NCBI RefSeq assembly: GCF_021272385.1
Contig: NZ_JAJSDZ010000005.1
Coordinates: 310,001 to 374,000, forward strand
DNA: 64,000 bases
Source: Vibrio salinus
GTDB taxonomy: Bacteria > Pseudomonadota > Gammaproteobacteria > Enterobacterales > Vibrionaceae
Reading direction: 5' to 3'
Shown: one piece after another, positions 7,393-15,504 of the stretch
Layout: each line of letters opens with the position of its first letter
Numbering within the stretch: position 1 is the first letter of the stretch
The notes under the pieces: model-generated
The model's database searches: none
Told to the model about the DNA's origin: nothing
What the model saw: only the letters and a program-made list of their open reading frames with translations
Program-made: the position numbers and the translations under genes

Positions 7393-10300
7393 TTACAGCA
7401 ACTGAGTTAATGCCTGTACCGGATGCTTAGGTTTGATTTTTTCAAACCTTTTCACCTGACTACGACATGAATACCCTGTCACAAGGCATCGCTCTTTTGG
7501 TAGTTTTTCCAAATTTGGTTTCCAGCTGAGATCGTATATGTCCTTCGACATTTCATATTTATCTACTTCGTGTCCAAATGTTCCGGCCATACCACAACAC
7601 CCCACAGAAACGGGCTTCAACTGAGCACCAAAATGAGCAAAGATTTCAACCCACTCTTTCTCCGCATTCGGCATTCCTGTTTTTTCTGTGCAATGCGCAA
7701 ACAAATACCAGGGTTCTACAGATTTTGTCTCTGGCCGCTCAAAAGAATGTAGGCGGGGTATCAGCCATTCATGAACATTGAGAACGGAAAAATCACCCCG
7801 AGACTCAGATAAGACTTCATTGTATTCATCGCGGTAACAAAGCACAGTAGCAGGATCAACACCGACCATAGGAATATCGAGAGTTGAAACTTCACACAAA
7901 AATTCTGCTGTCGAACTTGCTGTTGATTTAAACTGCTTCAGAAAACCTTTAATATGTTGCGCTTTTCCGTTTGGCTTAAACGGTAACATGATAGGATGCT
8001 TACCCAATTTAATGACCAGAGAAACAAAGTCATCCACCACATCGGCATCATAATAAGAAGTAAACGGATCCTGAACAACAATAACATAATCTTCTTTATG
8101 GCTTTCCGGAATCGCTTTTACGGCCTGGTAGTTATACTCAATAACAGTCCTTTCTCTGAGTCTTTGAGCCAGAGTCGGAACACTCAGCAATGGAGCATCG
8201 ATATACCCAACAGACTTCTTAGTTAGCTCTTTCACCCATTTATTAGACAAAAGCTGATTCACGAATGATGGTGCTTTTGCCATCAGTGGCAACATTGTTT
8301 CAATATTTGCGACCAAATAATCCTTAGCCGGACGTTGATACCGGGTATGATAAATGTTGAGGAAACGAGACCGGAAACTCGGCACATCAACTTTAATAGG
8401 GCATTGACTTGCACAGGCTTTACAGGCCAGACAACCATTCATTGCTTCATAAACTTCATGTGAAAAATCATACTCATGACGCTTATTAAAGCGGTTCCTA
8501 ACCCGGTCAATAAGCGTTTTCACTGACAATGTTTCATTCAATGTCTGCTCTTCAAGATCAAGAACGTCAATCCCTTCTTCTGTCAGTTGGCGCAGCCACT
8601 CCCGGACCAGACCGGCACGGCCTTTTGGAGAATGCCGTCTATCGGCCGTCACTTTCATGGATGGACACATTGGTGAGCTGGTATCGTAATTAAAACACAG
8701 GCCGTTACCATTACATTCCATCGCTTGTCTAAAACTATCCCGGACCTGAACATCGATTTGACGGTCAAACTCACCACGTTTTTTATCCGAAACTTTCACC
8801 AGTTCAAAATCCGTATTTAACGGTGTACAGATTTTCCCGGGGTTCATCTTATTATCGGGATCAAACGCGGCTTTCACTCTTCTCAGCTCAGTAAAGAGTT
8901 CTTCTCCGAAGAATTCCGGTCCATACTCGGAACGATAGCCTTTACCATGTTCTCCCCACATCAGGCCACCATATTTAGCGACAAGCTTTACGACTTCATC
9001 CGAAATCTTAAGCATCATCAGTTCTTGCTCGGGATCACACATATCGAGAGCCGGCCGGACATGGAGAACCCCCGCATCGACGTGTCCGAACATACCATAA
9101 GCAAGATTATGGCTGTCGAGCAATTGTCTGAACTCGGAGATATAATCGGCCAGATGTTCAGGAGGAACACAGGTATCTTCCGTAAATGCGACCGGCTTGG
9201 CACTGCCCTTCGCAGCACCAAGCAAACCAACCGCTTTTTTGCGCATGGCATAAATGCGGTTAATGCTGGCTAAATCATGGCATACCTGAAAACCAATAAT
9301 TCCGGCTTCACCGTTTGCCATCATCTGTTCAATTTTTCCAGCGAGAGCATCCACCTGACGGCGGTTTTCTTCCGGATCCTGACTGGCATACTCAACAATG
9401 TTAATCCCTAACATTTCCTTACCCGGAACATCAGTAATGAGATCTTTCACACTGTGCCAGATAATGTCTTCTTTCGCTAAATTCAGTACTTTAGAGTCTA
9501 CCGTTTCAACCGAAAGTGCATTGGCTTTCACCATTAAGGGAGCATTTCGCAATGCAGAGTCAAAACTATCATACTTAATATTTACCAATGCCCTTGCCGT
9601 CGGGATTTTTGTCAGGTTCAGTTTTGCTTCAGTAATAAAAGCCAATGACCCCTCAGCCCCACATAAAACACGGGTAATATCAAATTTTTCCGAATCTTCA
9701 TGAATAGCATTCTTTAAGTCGTATCCGGTCAAAAAACGGTTCAGATTTGGAAATTTTGCCAGGATTTTATCTCTGTTTTCACGACATACCTGCTCTGTCA
9801 CAGCATACGCTTGCGCTGCATATGTGCCTTCTTCCGGCATGCCCTGAGACAGATCCGATTCTAAAACAGAACCATCAGAAAAAACGGCCTGCAAAGACAA
9901 GACATGATTAGAGGTTTTCCCATACTTAAGGGAGCCCTGACCAGAAGCATCTGTGTTAATCATTCCACCTAAAGTTGCGCGGTTACTGGTCGATAATTCC
10001 GGAGAAAAGAACAATCCGTATGGACGAACAACATCATTAAGTTGATCTTTAACAACTCCGGCCTGAACACGTACCCATCCTTCTTCCTCGTTAATTTCCA
10101 GAACCTGATTCATATAACGGGAAAGATCGACGACGATCCCTTTGGTTAAAGATTGTCCATTTGTACCGGTACCGCCACCACGAGGAGAAAACGTCACCGC
10201 TTTGTATTGGGATTTACTGCTAAGCTTACCTATTAAGGAGACATCTTCCGTCGATTTAGGTAATACTAAAGCCTGGGGGAGTTGTTGATAAACACTGTTG

Positions 10301-10431
10301 TCCGTTGATACCGCTAAACGACTGGAAAATTGAGTTTCTATATCGCCGGTAAAACCAGAATTTTCAAGTTCTTGTAAAAAACTAATGATGATAGGATCAA
10401 CGTCAGTTTGATGATGAAGTCTCGGTAACAT
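7393..10431 (-). CDS. ydiJ: FAD/Fe-S oxidoreductase YdiJ (D-2-hydroxyglutarate dehydrogenase type)
   Basis: 1012 residues, colinear with E. coli YdiJ (1018). Domains in order: FAD-binding type 4 with PRGGGTGTNGQ (about 80-90) and STSNRATLGGMINTDASGQG; FAD oxidase C-terminal domain with GMFGHVDAGVLHVRP and GEHGKG; a cysteine motif CNGNGLCFN; a 4Fe-4S motif CLACKACASQCPI (about 665); and a C-terminal CCG-type cysteine-rich region with GCCGMAGTFGHE and GYSCRSQ. The family oxidises D-2-hydroxyacids such as D-2-hydroxyglutarate or D-lactate, passing electrons through Fe-S centres. It diverges from the DUF3334 gene over a 190-base gap. All cofactor motifs are intact. Confidence 0.93.
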   Translation of the reverse strand: MLPRLHHQTDVDPIIISFLQELENSGFTGDIETQFSSRLAVSTDNSVYQQLPQALVLPKSTEDVSLIGKLSSKSQYKAVTFSPRGGGTGTNGQSLTKGIVVDLSRYMNQVLEINEEEGWVRVQAGVVKDQLNDVVRPYGLFFSPELSTSNRATLGGMINTDASGQGSLKYGKTSNHVLSLQAVFSDGSVLESDLSQGMPEEGTYAAQAYAVTEQVCRENRDKILAKFPNLNRFLTGYDLKNAIHEDSEKFDITRVLCGAEGSLAFITEAKLNLTKIPTARALVNIKYDSFDSALRNAPLMVKANALSVETVDSKVLNLAKEDIIWHSVKDLITDVPGKEMLGINIVEYASQDPEENRRQVDALAGKIEQMMANGEAGIIGFQVCHDLASINRIYAMRKKAVGLLGAAKGSAKPVAFTEDTCVPPEHLADYISEFRQLLDSHNLAYGMFGHVDAGVLHVRPALDMCDPEQELMMLKISDEVVKLVAKYGGLMWGEHGKGYRSEYGPEFFGEELFTELRRVKAAFDPDNKMNPGKICTPLNTDFELVKVSDKKRGEFDRQIDVQVRDSFRQAMECNGNGLCFNYDTSSPMCPSMKVTADRRHSPKGRAGLVREWLRQLTEEGIDVLDLEEQTLNETLSVKTLIDRVRNRFNKRHEYDFSHEVYEAMNGCLACKACASQCPIKVDVPSFRSRFLNIYHTRYQRPAKDYLVANIETMLPLMAKAPSFVNQLLSNKWVKELTKKSVGYIDAPLLSVPTLAQRLRERTVIEYNYQAVKAIPESHKEDYVIVVQDPFTSYYDADVVDDFVSLVIKLGKHPIMLPFKPNGKAQHIKGFLKQFKSTASSTAEFLCEVSTLDIPMVGVDPATVLCYRDEYNEVLSESRGDFSVLNVHEWLIPRLHSFERPETKSVEPWYLFAHCTEKTGMPNAEKEWVEIFAHFGAQLKPVSVGCCGMAGTFGHEVDKYEMSKDIYDLSWKPNLEKLPKERCLVTGYSCRSQVKRFEKIKPKHPVQALTQLL

Positions 10432-10630
10432 ATGCTTCCTGCCCCTGTGTTGCTGATTCCAATCAGCGCCGGGTTATGAATTTATTATTGATATTTGAGT
10501 TGCGTCACTTTACAACATTTACTGACGTGTTCAAAACAGAATATCAATGCCACAATAATAAATGATGTTTTCTTGCGGCATAACACCGTTGAGCAATACG
10601 TCAAATGTATAGATATAAATGGATGAAAAT

Positions 10631-11314
10631 ATGAAAAAAAATAAAGTTGTTACAACAGAAGACATTTTGCTCAAGCTATGCCAATCGGTTTCCGGGGTAC
10701 TGACTGCGGCATCCGCATCTGATGTAACCTACTCAGCCATGGTACAAAAAATCAACAAAACTGCACTCAAACCAGACTTTGGCTGTTTTGTCCTTTTTGA
10801 TGGTGGCTTTACGGGGCTGGTTGTCATTAATTTCACGGCCAAATCCGCTCTGGAAATATACACTAATTACATGCGCAATATGGGAATGCCAGAAGATGAA
10901 ATCGCAGTCCTGCATACCTCTGATGATGTTGGCGATGTTCTTGGCGAACTAATGAACCAGATTGTCGGCAACTTTACCAACCGGATTCGAAAAGAGCTCC
11001 AGACAAACATCACACAGAACCAGCCGAAAATGCTCACCATTAACAAGCAGGTTCTAATCTCCGTTGATACCAATCTGGATCGTCCACAAGCCAGAAGAGT
11101 CACGTTCTCTACTAAAGAAAATAATATTTTTTATCTGGAACTGGCTATGGATAAAACCGAGTTTATCCAGTTGGAAGAATTTGAAATTCAGGAAGATGAA
11201 AGTCCGGATTCAATATTAGAAGCCACTCAAAAAAATAATGAAGCTCAATCCTCTCAGGAAAACGAAAATGATGCCGACGGGGCATCCGATCTACTCGACG
11301 AACTCGGTATTTAA
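10631..11314 (+). CDS. DUF3334 family protein (CheX/CheC-like fold suspected)
   Basis: About 227 residues, a Vibrio-type family. The middle part (SALEIYTNYMRNMGM, VGDVLGELMNQIVGNFTNRI) resembles the CheX/CheC/FliM helical motif E-x-x-N-x-x-x-G, which binds phospho-CheY in that family; here L-x-E-L-M-N-Q-I-V-G. I infer a related fold, not a proven phosphatase. The C-terminus is acidic and low-complexity. An in-frame ATG at 10619 would add four residues; I prefer 10631 (MKKNKVVTTEDIL), preceded by GGATG six bases away, because homologues as I remember them begin there. A strong terminator follows. Confidence 0.8.
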   Translation: MKKNKVVTTEDILLKLCQSVSGVLTAASASDVTYSAMVQKINKTALKPDFGCFVLFDGGFTGLVVINFTAKSALEIYTNYMRNMGMPEDEIAVLHTSDDVGDVLGELMNQIVGNFTNRIRKELQTNITQNQPKMLTINKQVLISVDTNLDRPQARRVTFSTKENNIFYLELAMDKTEFIQLEEFEIQEDESPDSILEATQKNNEAQSSQENENDADGASDLLDELGI

Positions 11315-11343
11315 GAGCTAAAGGTCGTTATCTATCATTTAAC

Positions 11344-11372
11344 AAAGGGAACATCTGTCGATGTTCCCTTTT
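11344..11372 (+). terminator. Intrinsic terminator after the DUF3334 gene
   Basis: AAAGGGAACATC (11344-11355), loop TGTC, GATGTTCCCTTT (11360-11371), then T. A perfect 12-base stem. Confidence 0.92.
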
Positions 11373-11443
11373 ACTATTGAAATAAAAACGTTAAAATACC
11401 GGACTTTTGTTCGCATTCATAAATTCGAGATACTTACTGTTCG

Positions 11444-12127
11444 ATGGATAAACAAAAAGCCCTGAAAAAAATTGCAAAGTGTTTAGAGCTTGGTAATTCT
11501 AATAATGTAAATGAAGCTGCATCCGCCATAAAAATGGCTCACCGTTTAATGACAAAGTATGGTCTGGATAAAGACGATATCGCGTTCATTAAAATGGGGA
11601 AAACTCAATCTACCCACCTACTCCCGGCAAATATCGGTCCATACATTCTTCGCATAATACGTGGTATCAATACCAAGTTTGGTGTTGAGGCGGTATTGCT
11701 GAATCACAAAGGCTTAAAAAGAGTTGAATTTATTGGTGAAGCTGATCGTGCCATCTTTGCTGCTTTTGCCTTTGATATCATCTATCGTGAGATGAACGAG
11801 CAAACAGGCCAGTTCAGAAATAGTTTTGCCGGAACCGGAACGTCAAATACCGAGGTGTCCCGCAGAGTGAACTCTTTTATCTCAGGCTGGATTGAAGGGG
11901 CATTAGAAAAACTCCCGGAAATTATTCCGGACGACGAGTCAAGAGACACAATTAACGACTATATTGATAAAGAGTTTGAAAATCTCGACAGAGAAACCTT
12001 CAAAAAACAACTGAAAGAAGCAATGAAAAATCTGACTGAAGATTATGAGGTTGGATTAAAAAAAGGACGTAAAGTTTCTGTAAACAGACCCGTAAACGGT
12101 GCACAAGCCCCCAAAATGTTGAAATAA
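11444..12127 (+). CDS. DUF2786 domain protein
   Basis: 227 residues. The N-terminal 45 residues (QKALKKIAKCLELG, NEAASAIKMAHRLMTKYGL) form the small helical DUF2786 domain. The middle (LLPANIGPYILRIIRGINTKFG, VEFIGEADRAIFAAFAFDIIY, SFISGWIEGA) matches the companion domain usually found after it. The tail is lysine-rich and basic. DUF2786 proteins occur in bacteria and phages and have no established function; a nucleic-acid role is only a guess from the basic tail. It lies between a terminator and the OmpA-like lipoprotein gene, 40 bases before the latter. The ribosome site before the ATG is weak. Confidence 0.8.
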   Translation: MDKQKALKKIAKCLELGNSNNVNEAASAIKMAHRLMTKYGLDKDDIAFIKMGKTQSTHLLPANIGPYILRIIRGINTKFGVEAVLLNHKGLKRVEFIGEADRAIFAAFAFDIIYREMNEQTGQFRNSFAGTGTSNTEVSRRVNSFISGWIEGALEKLPEIIPDDESRDTINDYIDKEFENLDRETFKKQLKEAMKNLTEDYEVGLKKGRKVSVNRPVNGAQAPKMLK

Positions 12128-12167
12128 TGCATTCAGAAAAATTATATTTCTAGCGCAGGAGATAAAC

Positions 12168-12839
12168 ATGTTTAAAAATCTGGCTACGTCACTTGTCATA
12201 GTGACATTACTTTCTGGTTGTGAATATACTCAACGCCAGAATGCCACAACCGGTGAATACGAGACCAATTCCACTACTAAAGGAGCGGTGATTGGTGCCA
12301 TTTCGGGAATTGCTCTCGGCCTTGCATCAGGAGATGATGCTAAAGAAAGAAGACAACGGGCTTTAATTGGTGCCGCTGGGGGCGCAGCTGTCGGTGGTGG
12401 TATCGGATATTATTTTGACCGACAGGAAGCCGCGTTACGTAAAGAGCTGTTAAATTCGGGTGTACAGGTTCAGCGGGTATCGGATAATGAATTACTTCTG
12501 CGCCTGAAAAATGGCATCGGATTTGACACAAACTCCTATCAACTGTCACCGGTTATTCACAACACACTAAATGGCATTGCAAAAATTTTAGTTGAATATC
12601 CGAACACCAGTTTGGTTATTGAAGGCCACACAGACAGTACCGGCAGTGATTTAACTAACCAGATACTGTCAGAAAAAAGAGCGGAATCCGTGCGTTCCTA
12701 CCTGATTAATAAGGGTGTTGCTCCCGGCAGAGCGATCGCAAGGGGCATGGGAGAGAGGATGCCTCTATGCTCAAACATGAACGCAGCTGGCAGAACCTGC
12801 AATCGCAGGGTCGAAATTCAAATATTACCGCTCAGGTAA
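12168..12839 (+). CDS. OmpA-like lipoprotein with glycine-zipper (YiaD type)
   Basis: 223 residues. Signal peptide with lipobox LLSGC (Cys at about 18), so an outer-membrane lipoprotein is expected. Residues 37-85 contain two glycine-zipper stretches (GAVIGAISGIALGLASG and GAAGGAAVGGGIGYY), which can pack in membranes. Residues about 110-220 form a peptidoglycan-binding OmpA C-terminal domain: GIGFDTNSYQLSP, VIEGHTDSTGSD, LSEKRAESVRSYL and CNRRVEI, with the Asp and Arg that hold diaminopimelate. A cysteine pair CSNMNAAGRTC sits before the last strand. Strong SD (GCAGGAG). It is 33 bases from the J-domain gene and probably cotranscribed. Confidence 0.9.
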   Translation: MFKNLATSLVIVTLLSGCEYTQRQNATTGEYETNSTTKGAVIGAISGIALGLASGDDAKERRQRALIGAAGGAAVGGGIGYYFDRQEAALRKELLNSGVQVQRVSDNELLLRLKNGIGFDTNSYQLSPVIHNTLNGIAKILVEYPNTSLVIEGHTDSTGSDLTNQILSEKRAESVRSYLINKGVAPGRAIARGMGERMPLCSNMNAAGRTCNRRVEIQILPLR

Positions 12840-12872
12840 TTTGCGCTACGATAAACAAATAAGAGGCAGTAT

Positions 12873-13859
12873 GTGAAATACATAACGGTCGTTTTACTGT
12901 TGCTGATATCAACCGGAGCTTTTGGTAATAATTTTAATGAGCAGCTAGAAAAAGCTCGGCAAAATGACCCACAGGCACAATACGATGTTGCCTCTTATTA
13001 CCTGTTTAAAAAAGACAATGATGCCCAAAACAGTAAACTGGCCCTCTACTGGTTTGAAACTGCCGCAGAAAATGGTAACCAGAAAGCCCAGGCTTTCCTT
13101 GCTCAGGAATACCAACAAGGATTACTGGCCAAAAAAAACAATCAGCTCGCTGTTTACTGGTTGACTGTTCTGGCATTTGAAGGTCAGGATTCAGCAAAAT
13201 TAGAACTCGCGCATTTTTTTAAGACTCATCCAAATCCCAAACTGGATTTTACTGAATTATGGTTACGCATTGCGGCAAAGCATTCTGCTGAAGGTGAAAA
13301 AGAATATTCCAAATACCTGGAAACAAAATTTAATGAAAGAAGAGAAGAACAGCTCTCTGACTCCCAACAAATAGAATCGGCCTTTGAACAAACAGACAAT
13401 ACCGGAATGTCCGGAAACAAAAACATCAAAGCCGCATCTGGTGATAAAATAACCAGTGACTGGTTATTCTGGCTATTGATGCTGGTTCCTATTGGTGTTT
13501 TTTTTGCCGCAATACATTTATTCAAAACGACGACCCACTTAAAACAACAAATCAGTCAGCACCATTCTTCTGTCGATCAACACCGTAGTTCTCTGGAAAA
13601 CAAAATTCAAAAACAAAAGCAGCAGATTAACCTTCTCTTTAAAGAACTAAAGCGCTCAAAAAGCAGTGCCGAAAAGCAAAAACTGTCTCAGGCATGCGCC
13701 ACATTTGGTTACACAACAACATCCATACCGGATAAACATAAAATTAAAATCCGTTATAAACAACTCAGCAAAATTTACCATCCTGATATGAAAGGCTCAG
13801 ATGAAGAAATGCAGCGTCTGAATCAGGCTCTGAAAATAATATTAAGCCAGATCCGTTAA
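12873..13859 (+). CDS. Sel1-repeat, single-span membrane protein with C-terminal J domain
   Basis: 328 residues, GTG start preceded by AAGAGGC. Order: signal peptide (1-18, ending AFG), two or three Sel1/TPR-like repeats (about 25-125: AQYDVASYYLFKK, ALYWFETAAENGNQKAQAFLAQEYQQG), a polar linker, a transmembrane helix (about 194-214, WLFWLLMLVPIGVFFAAIHLF), a coiled coil (215-275) and a short J domain (280-328) with the HPD motif in IYHPDMKG. Predicted topology: repeats in the periplasm, J domain in the cytoplasm, where HPD would stimulate DnaK ATPase. No partner is known to me. It follows the OmpA-like lipoprotein gene closely, suggesting a joint envelope role (inference). Confidence 0.8.
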   Translation: MKYITVVLLLLISTGAFGNNFNEQLEKARQNDPQAQYDVASYYLFKKDNDAQNSKLALYWFETAAENGNQKAQAFLAQEYQQGLLAKKNNQLAVYWLTVLAFEGQDSAKLELAHFFKTHPNPKLDFTELWLRIAAKHSAEGEKEYSKYLETKFNERREEQLSDSQQIESAFEQTDNTGMSGNKNIKAASGDKITSDWLFWLLMLVPIGVFFAAIHLFKTTTHLKQQISQHHSSVDQHRSSLENKIQKQKQQINLLFKELKRSKSSAEKQKLSQACATFGYTTTSIPDKHKIKIRYKQLSKIYHPDMKGSDEEMQRLNQALKIILSQIR

Positions 13860-13933
13860 TAGTTTGCACTTTTGTAAGTTTTGTTCATCAGCAAATGCTT
13901 AACAAAAGTTGCATATCAGTGTAACATTCTCTC

Positions 13934-13947
13934 GCCACAATGGTGGC
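13934..13947. repeat. Short inverted repeat before the double-CxxC gene
   Basis: GCCAC (13934-13938) and GTGGC (13943-13947) flank a 4-base loop, 17 bases ahead of the AGGAGG ribosome site. It could be an operator half-site pair or a leader hairpin. Too short to call more firmly. Confidence 0.4.
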
Positions 13948-13972
13948 AAATTATCCCTAACTAGGAGGAAAA

Positions 13973-14173
13973 ATGTTCACAAAAGACGGTGTCTGTGATT
14001 GGTGTAAAAAACACGCTCAAGTAAAAAAATTAAGTTATATCGACGGGAAAGCGAACTTCGCATGCAAAGAATGCTATGACACAGCAAAAATGGATGTTCG
14101 ACTCTATAACTTAGAGCAGGCAAGCTTTGTCGCTCAAATGCAATCACAAAACACGCATCAGCAAAGTGCATAA
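13973..14173 (+). CDS. Small double-CxxC protein, zinc-ribbon-like, unknown function
   Basis: 66 residues, preceded by an ideal ribosome site (AGGAGG six bases before the ATG), so probably well translated. CDWC at residues 8-11 and CKEC at about 32-35, spaced by 20 residues, form a treble-clef or zinc-ribbon-like metal site. The rest is helical and hydrophilic, ending in a Gln-rich tail. No enzyme motif and no signal peptide. It stands alone between the J-domain gene and the Flp pilin gene. I do not recognise a named family. Confidence 0.75.
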   Translation: MFTKDGVCDWCKKHAQVKKLSYIDGKANFACKECYDTAKMDVRLYNLEQASFVAQMQSQNTHQQSA

Positions 14174-14305
14174 TCTGCACTGGTGAGCTCGGGTTGGATG
14201 TTACAGGAAGTGTCATCCGGCCTATAGAATCCCCTCTTTATTCTTTTCTTTCAATTTTCAACTTATTTTCTTTTCTGAACTCTGGAACCGACTCATCGAG
14301 CCTGA

Positions 14306-14320
14306 GAACAAAGTTTGTTC
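14306..14320. promoter_or_regulatory. 15-bp perfect palindrome upstream of the Flp pilin gene
   Basis: GAACAAA-G-TTTGTTC is a perfect 7+1+7 palindrome centred about 79 bases before the flp ATG. Candidate operator of unknown regulator. No clear terminator character. Confidence 0.4.
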
Positions 14321-14391
14321 AACTCAAAAGATAACAACTTCATATTTCCCAACTATAGTTATAGGTATATTCATCCACTGGCCTATTGCTC

Positions 14392-14571
14392 ATGAACAGA
14401 CTTTTAGAAAGCCTTAAAGCCTTCTGTAAAGATGAAGATGGTTTGACCACTGTAGAGTATGTTATTGCCGCCAGTCTTCTCGTCGGAGTTGTCACTTTGG
14501 TGTTTGCAACGATGGATGATCAACTTATTACTAAATTTGACAACATAATGGGAAACACACCACCACCATAA
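14392..14571 (+). CDS. flp: Flp-type IVb pilin, solitary
   Basis: 59 residues from the ATG at 14392 (an in-frame TTG two codons upstream is less likely). Layout of a Flp/Fap pilin: short hydrophilic leader (MNRLLESLKAFCKDEDG), a prepilin-peptidase site after Gly with LTTVEYV (Glu at +5), and a hydrophobic helix VIAASLLVGVVTLVFATM, then a short tail ending GNTPPP. These pilins are assembled by Tad secretion systems. No tad, rcp or cpa gene is in the window, so the assembly machinery must be elsewhere or absent. The ribosome site is poor. The leader contains a cysteine, which is unusual in pilins. Confidence 0.85.
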   Translation: MNRLLESLKAFCKDEDGLTTVEYVIAASLLVGVVTLVFATMDDQLITKFDNIMGNTPPP

Positions 14572-14732
14572 AATTTCCTTCTTAAAGAAATCCTTCCCTG
14601 TTAACAACTTACTACGGCAGACCGATTTTCCTTGTCCGGTTTCTTGAATACCCAAACATTAGGGACTAAACAAAATTTGTCGATCTGGATCACTAAAAAT
14701 CAACCTTGCGTATATTTTAAACAAAAAAACGC

Positions 14733-14775
14733 TTGAAATATGATCGCACAACCAGTACTGTTTACATATACAGTA
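14733..14775 (+). promoter_or_regulatory. sulA promoter with LexA box (SOS box)
   Basis: A consensus LexA site, CTGT-N8-ACAG inside a TACTG...CAGTA frame, occupies 14756-14775. The -35 TTGAAA (14733-14738) is 17 bases from a -10 TACTGT (14756-14761) that lies within the LexA box, the same arrangement as in known SOS promoters. LexA binding would block polymerase until DNA damage. Confidence 0.9.
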
Positions 14776-14794
14776 TGTATAAGGAAACAGTATT

Positions 14795-15187
14795 ATGCTT
14801 AGTCCTCAAGTCTCATTTAATCATTCAGGTCCGGCTAACACATCATTATTAAACACCGGCATGATTCCATCCGACAAATTGTTTGCTCAGCTATCTGAAT
14901 CTATTCGGAACAATCAGTGGATCTGGTTTACCTCTCAAAGCGTGCGCCCGTCAGTCACTCAACTTGCTTCATTCAGAATACCGGCGAATCAGGTCATACA
15001 ACTGAAAGCATCGGCTCACCTCTCCGAATTCGAAGTTGCCACAAAGGCCATAAAAAGTGGCAATGCAAGTGCACTGGTTGTCTCCAATACGATGACACAA
15101 ACACAGCAACAATATCTGGAAGATCTAAGCAATACTTATCAGTGTAAAATCTTTTTTGTTAAACCCAACAAACGTTGCTACCACTAA
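14795..15187 (+). CDS. sulA: Cell division inhibitor SulA, short Vibrio form
   Basis: 130 residues, shorter than E. coli SulA (169). The core NQWIWFT, VIQLKASAHLSEFEVATKAI and SGNASALVVS follows the SulA alpha/beta fold, where ALRTGNYSVVLGW is the E. coli counterpart. SulA binds FtsZ and stops septation during DNA repair; it is normally degraded by Lon, which recognises the C-terminus (E. coli ends in ...Tyr/His-type tail; here ends KRCYH). The LexA-controlled promoter directly upstream supports the call. SD AAGGAA nine bases before ATG. A T-rich hairpin terminator follows. Confidence 0.88.
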   Translation: MLSPQVSFNHSGPANTSLLNTGMIPSDKLFAQLSESIRNNQWIWFTSQSVRPSVTQLASFRIPANQVIQLKASAHLSEFEVATKAIKSGNASALVVSNTMTQTQQQYLEDLSNTYQCKIFFVKPNKRCYH

Positions 15188-15225
15188 TCCGTTTTTTTAT
15201 ACATACTATCCACTGCTTCCTGTTT

Positions 15226-15255
15226 GCCAGTTACTGAAAGATAACTGGCTTTTTT
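15226..15255 (+). terminator. Terminator of sulA
   Basis: GCCAGTTA (15226-15233), loop CTGAAAGA, TAACTGGC (15242-15249), then six T. Confidence 0.92.
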
Positions 15256-15380
15256 ATGTCCAATACTCTGGATAAATCATCATTACCCGATACTTTCTTT
15301 AGACTACAGCTCCGGTGACGCTCAAAATTCCAACATTCTGAAGACATTTGAGTACATTAAAAAGAATCGTTAAAAACAAT

Positions 15381-15402
15381 AAAAAGCAAACGTTTGCTTT
15401 TT
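15381..15402. promoter_or_regulatory. PurR operator of purC
   Basis: A perfect 22-base palindrome with the PurR core GCAAACGTTTGC, centred at 15391/15392. It ends two bases before the -35 region of the purC promoter. PurR with hypoxanthine or guanine as corepressor is the expected binder. Confidence 0.92.
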
Positions 15403-15404
15403 AT

Positions 15405-15433
15405 CTGGCAGTTGTTCCTATTTCTGGTATGAT
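15405..15433 (+). promoter_or_regulatory. purC promoter
   Basis: -35 CTGGCA (15405-15410), 17-base spacer, -10 TATGAT (15428-15433), placed directly downstream of the PurR box and about 70 bases before the start codon. Confidence 0.65.
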
Positions 15434-15504
15434 GCGCTTCAACAGAGGCATATCTCCATGAGATAGCGTTCAAAATTGACTTTGAAATAGACAGGATTTC
15501 CCTC

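Noticed and set aside
9398..9703. 101-codon frame opposite ydiJ
   Set aside because: Lies wholly inside a well-recognised gene on the other strand; shadow frame.
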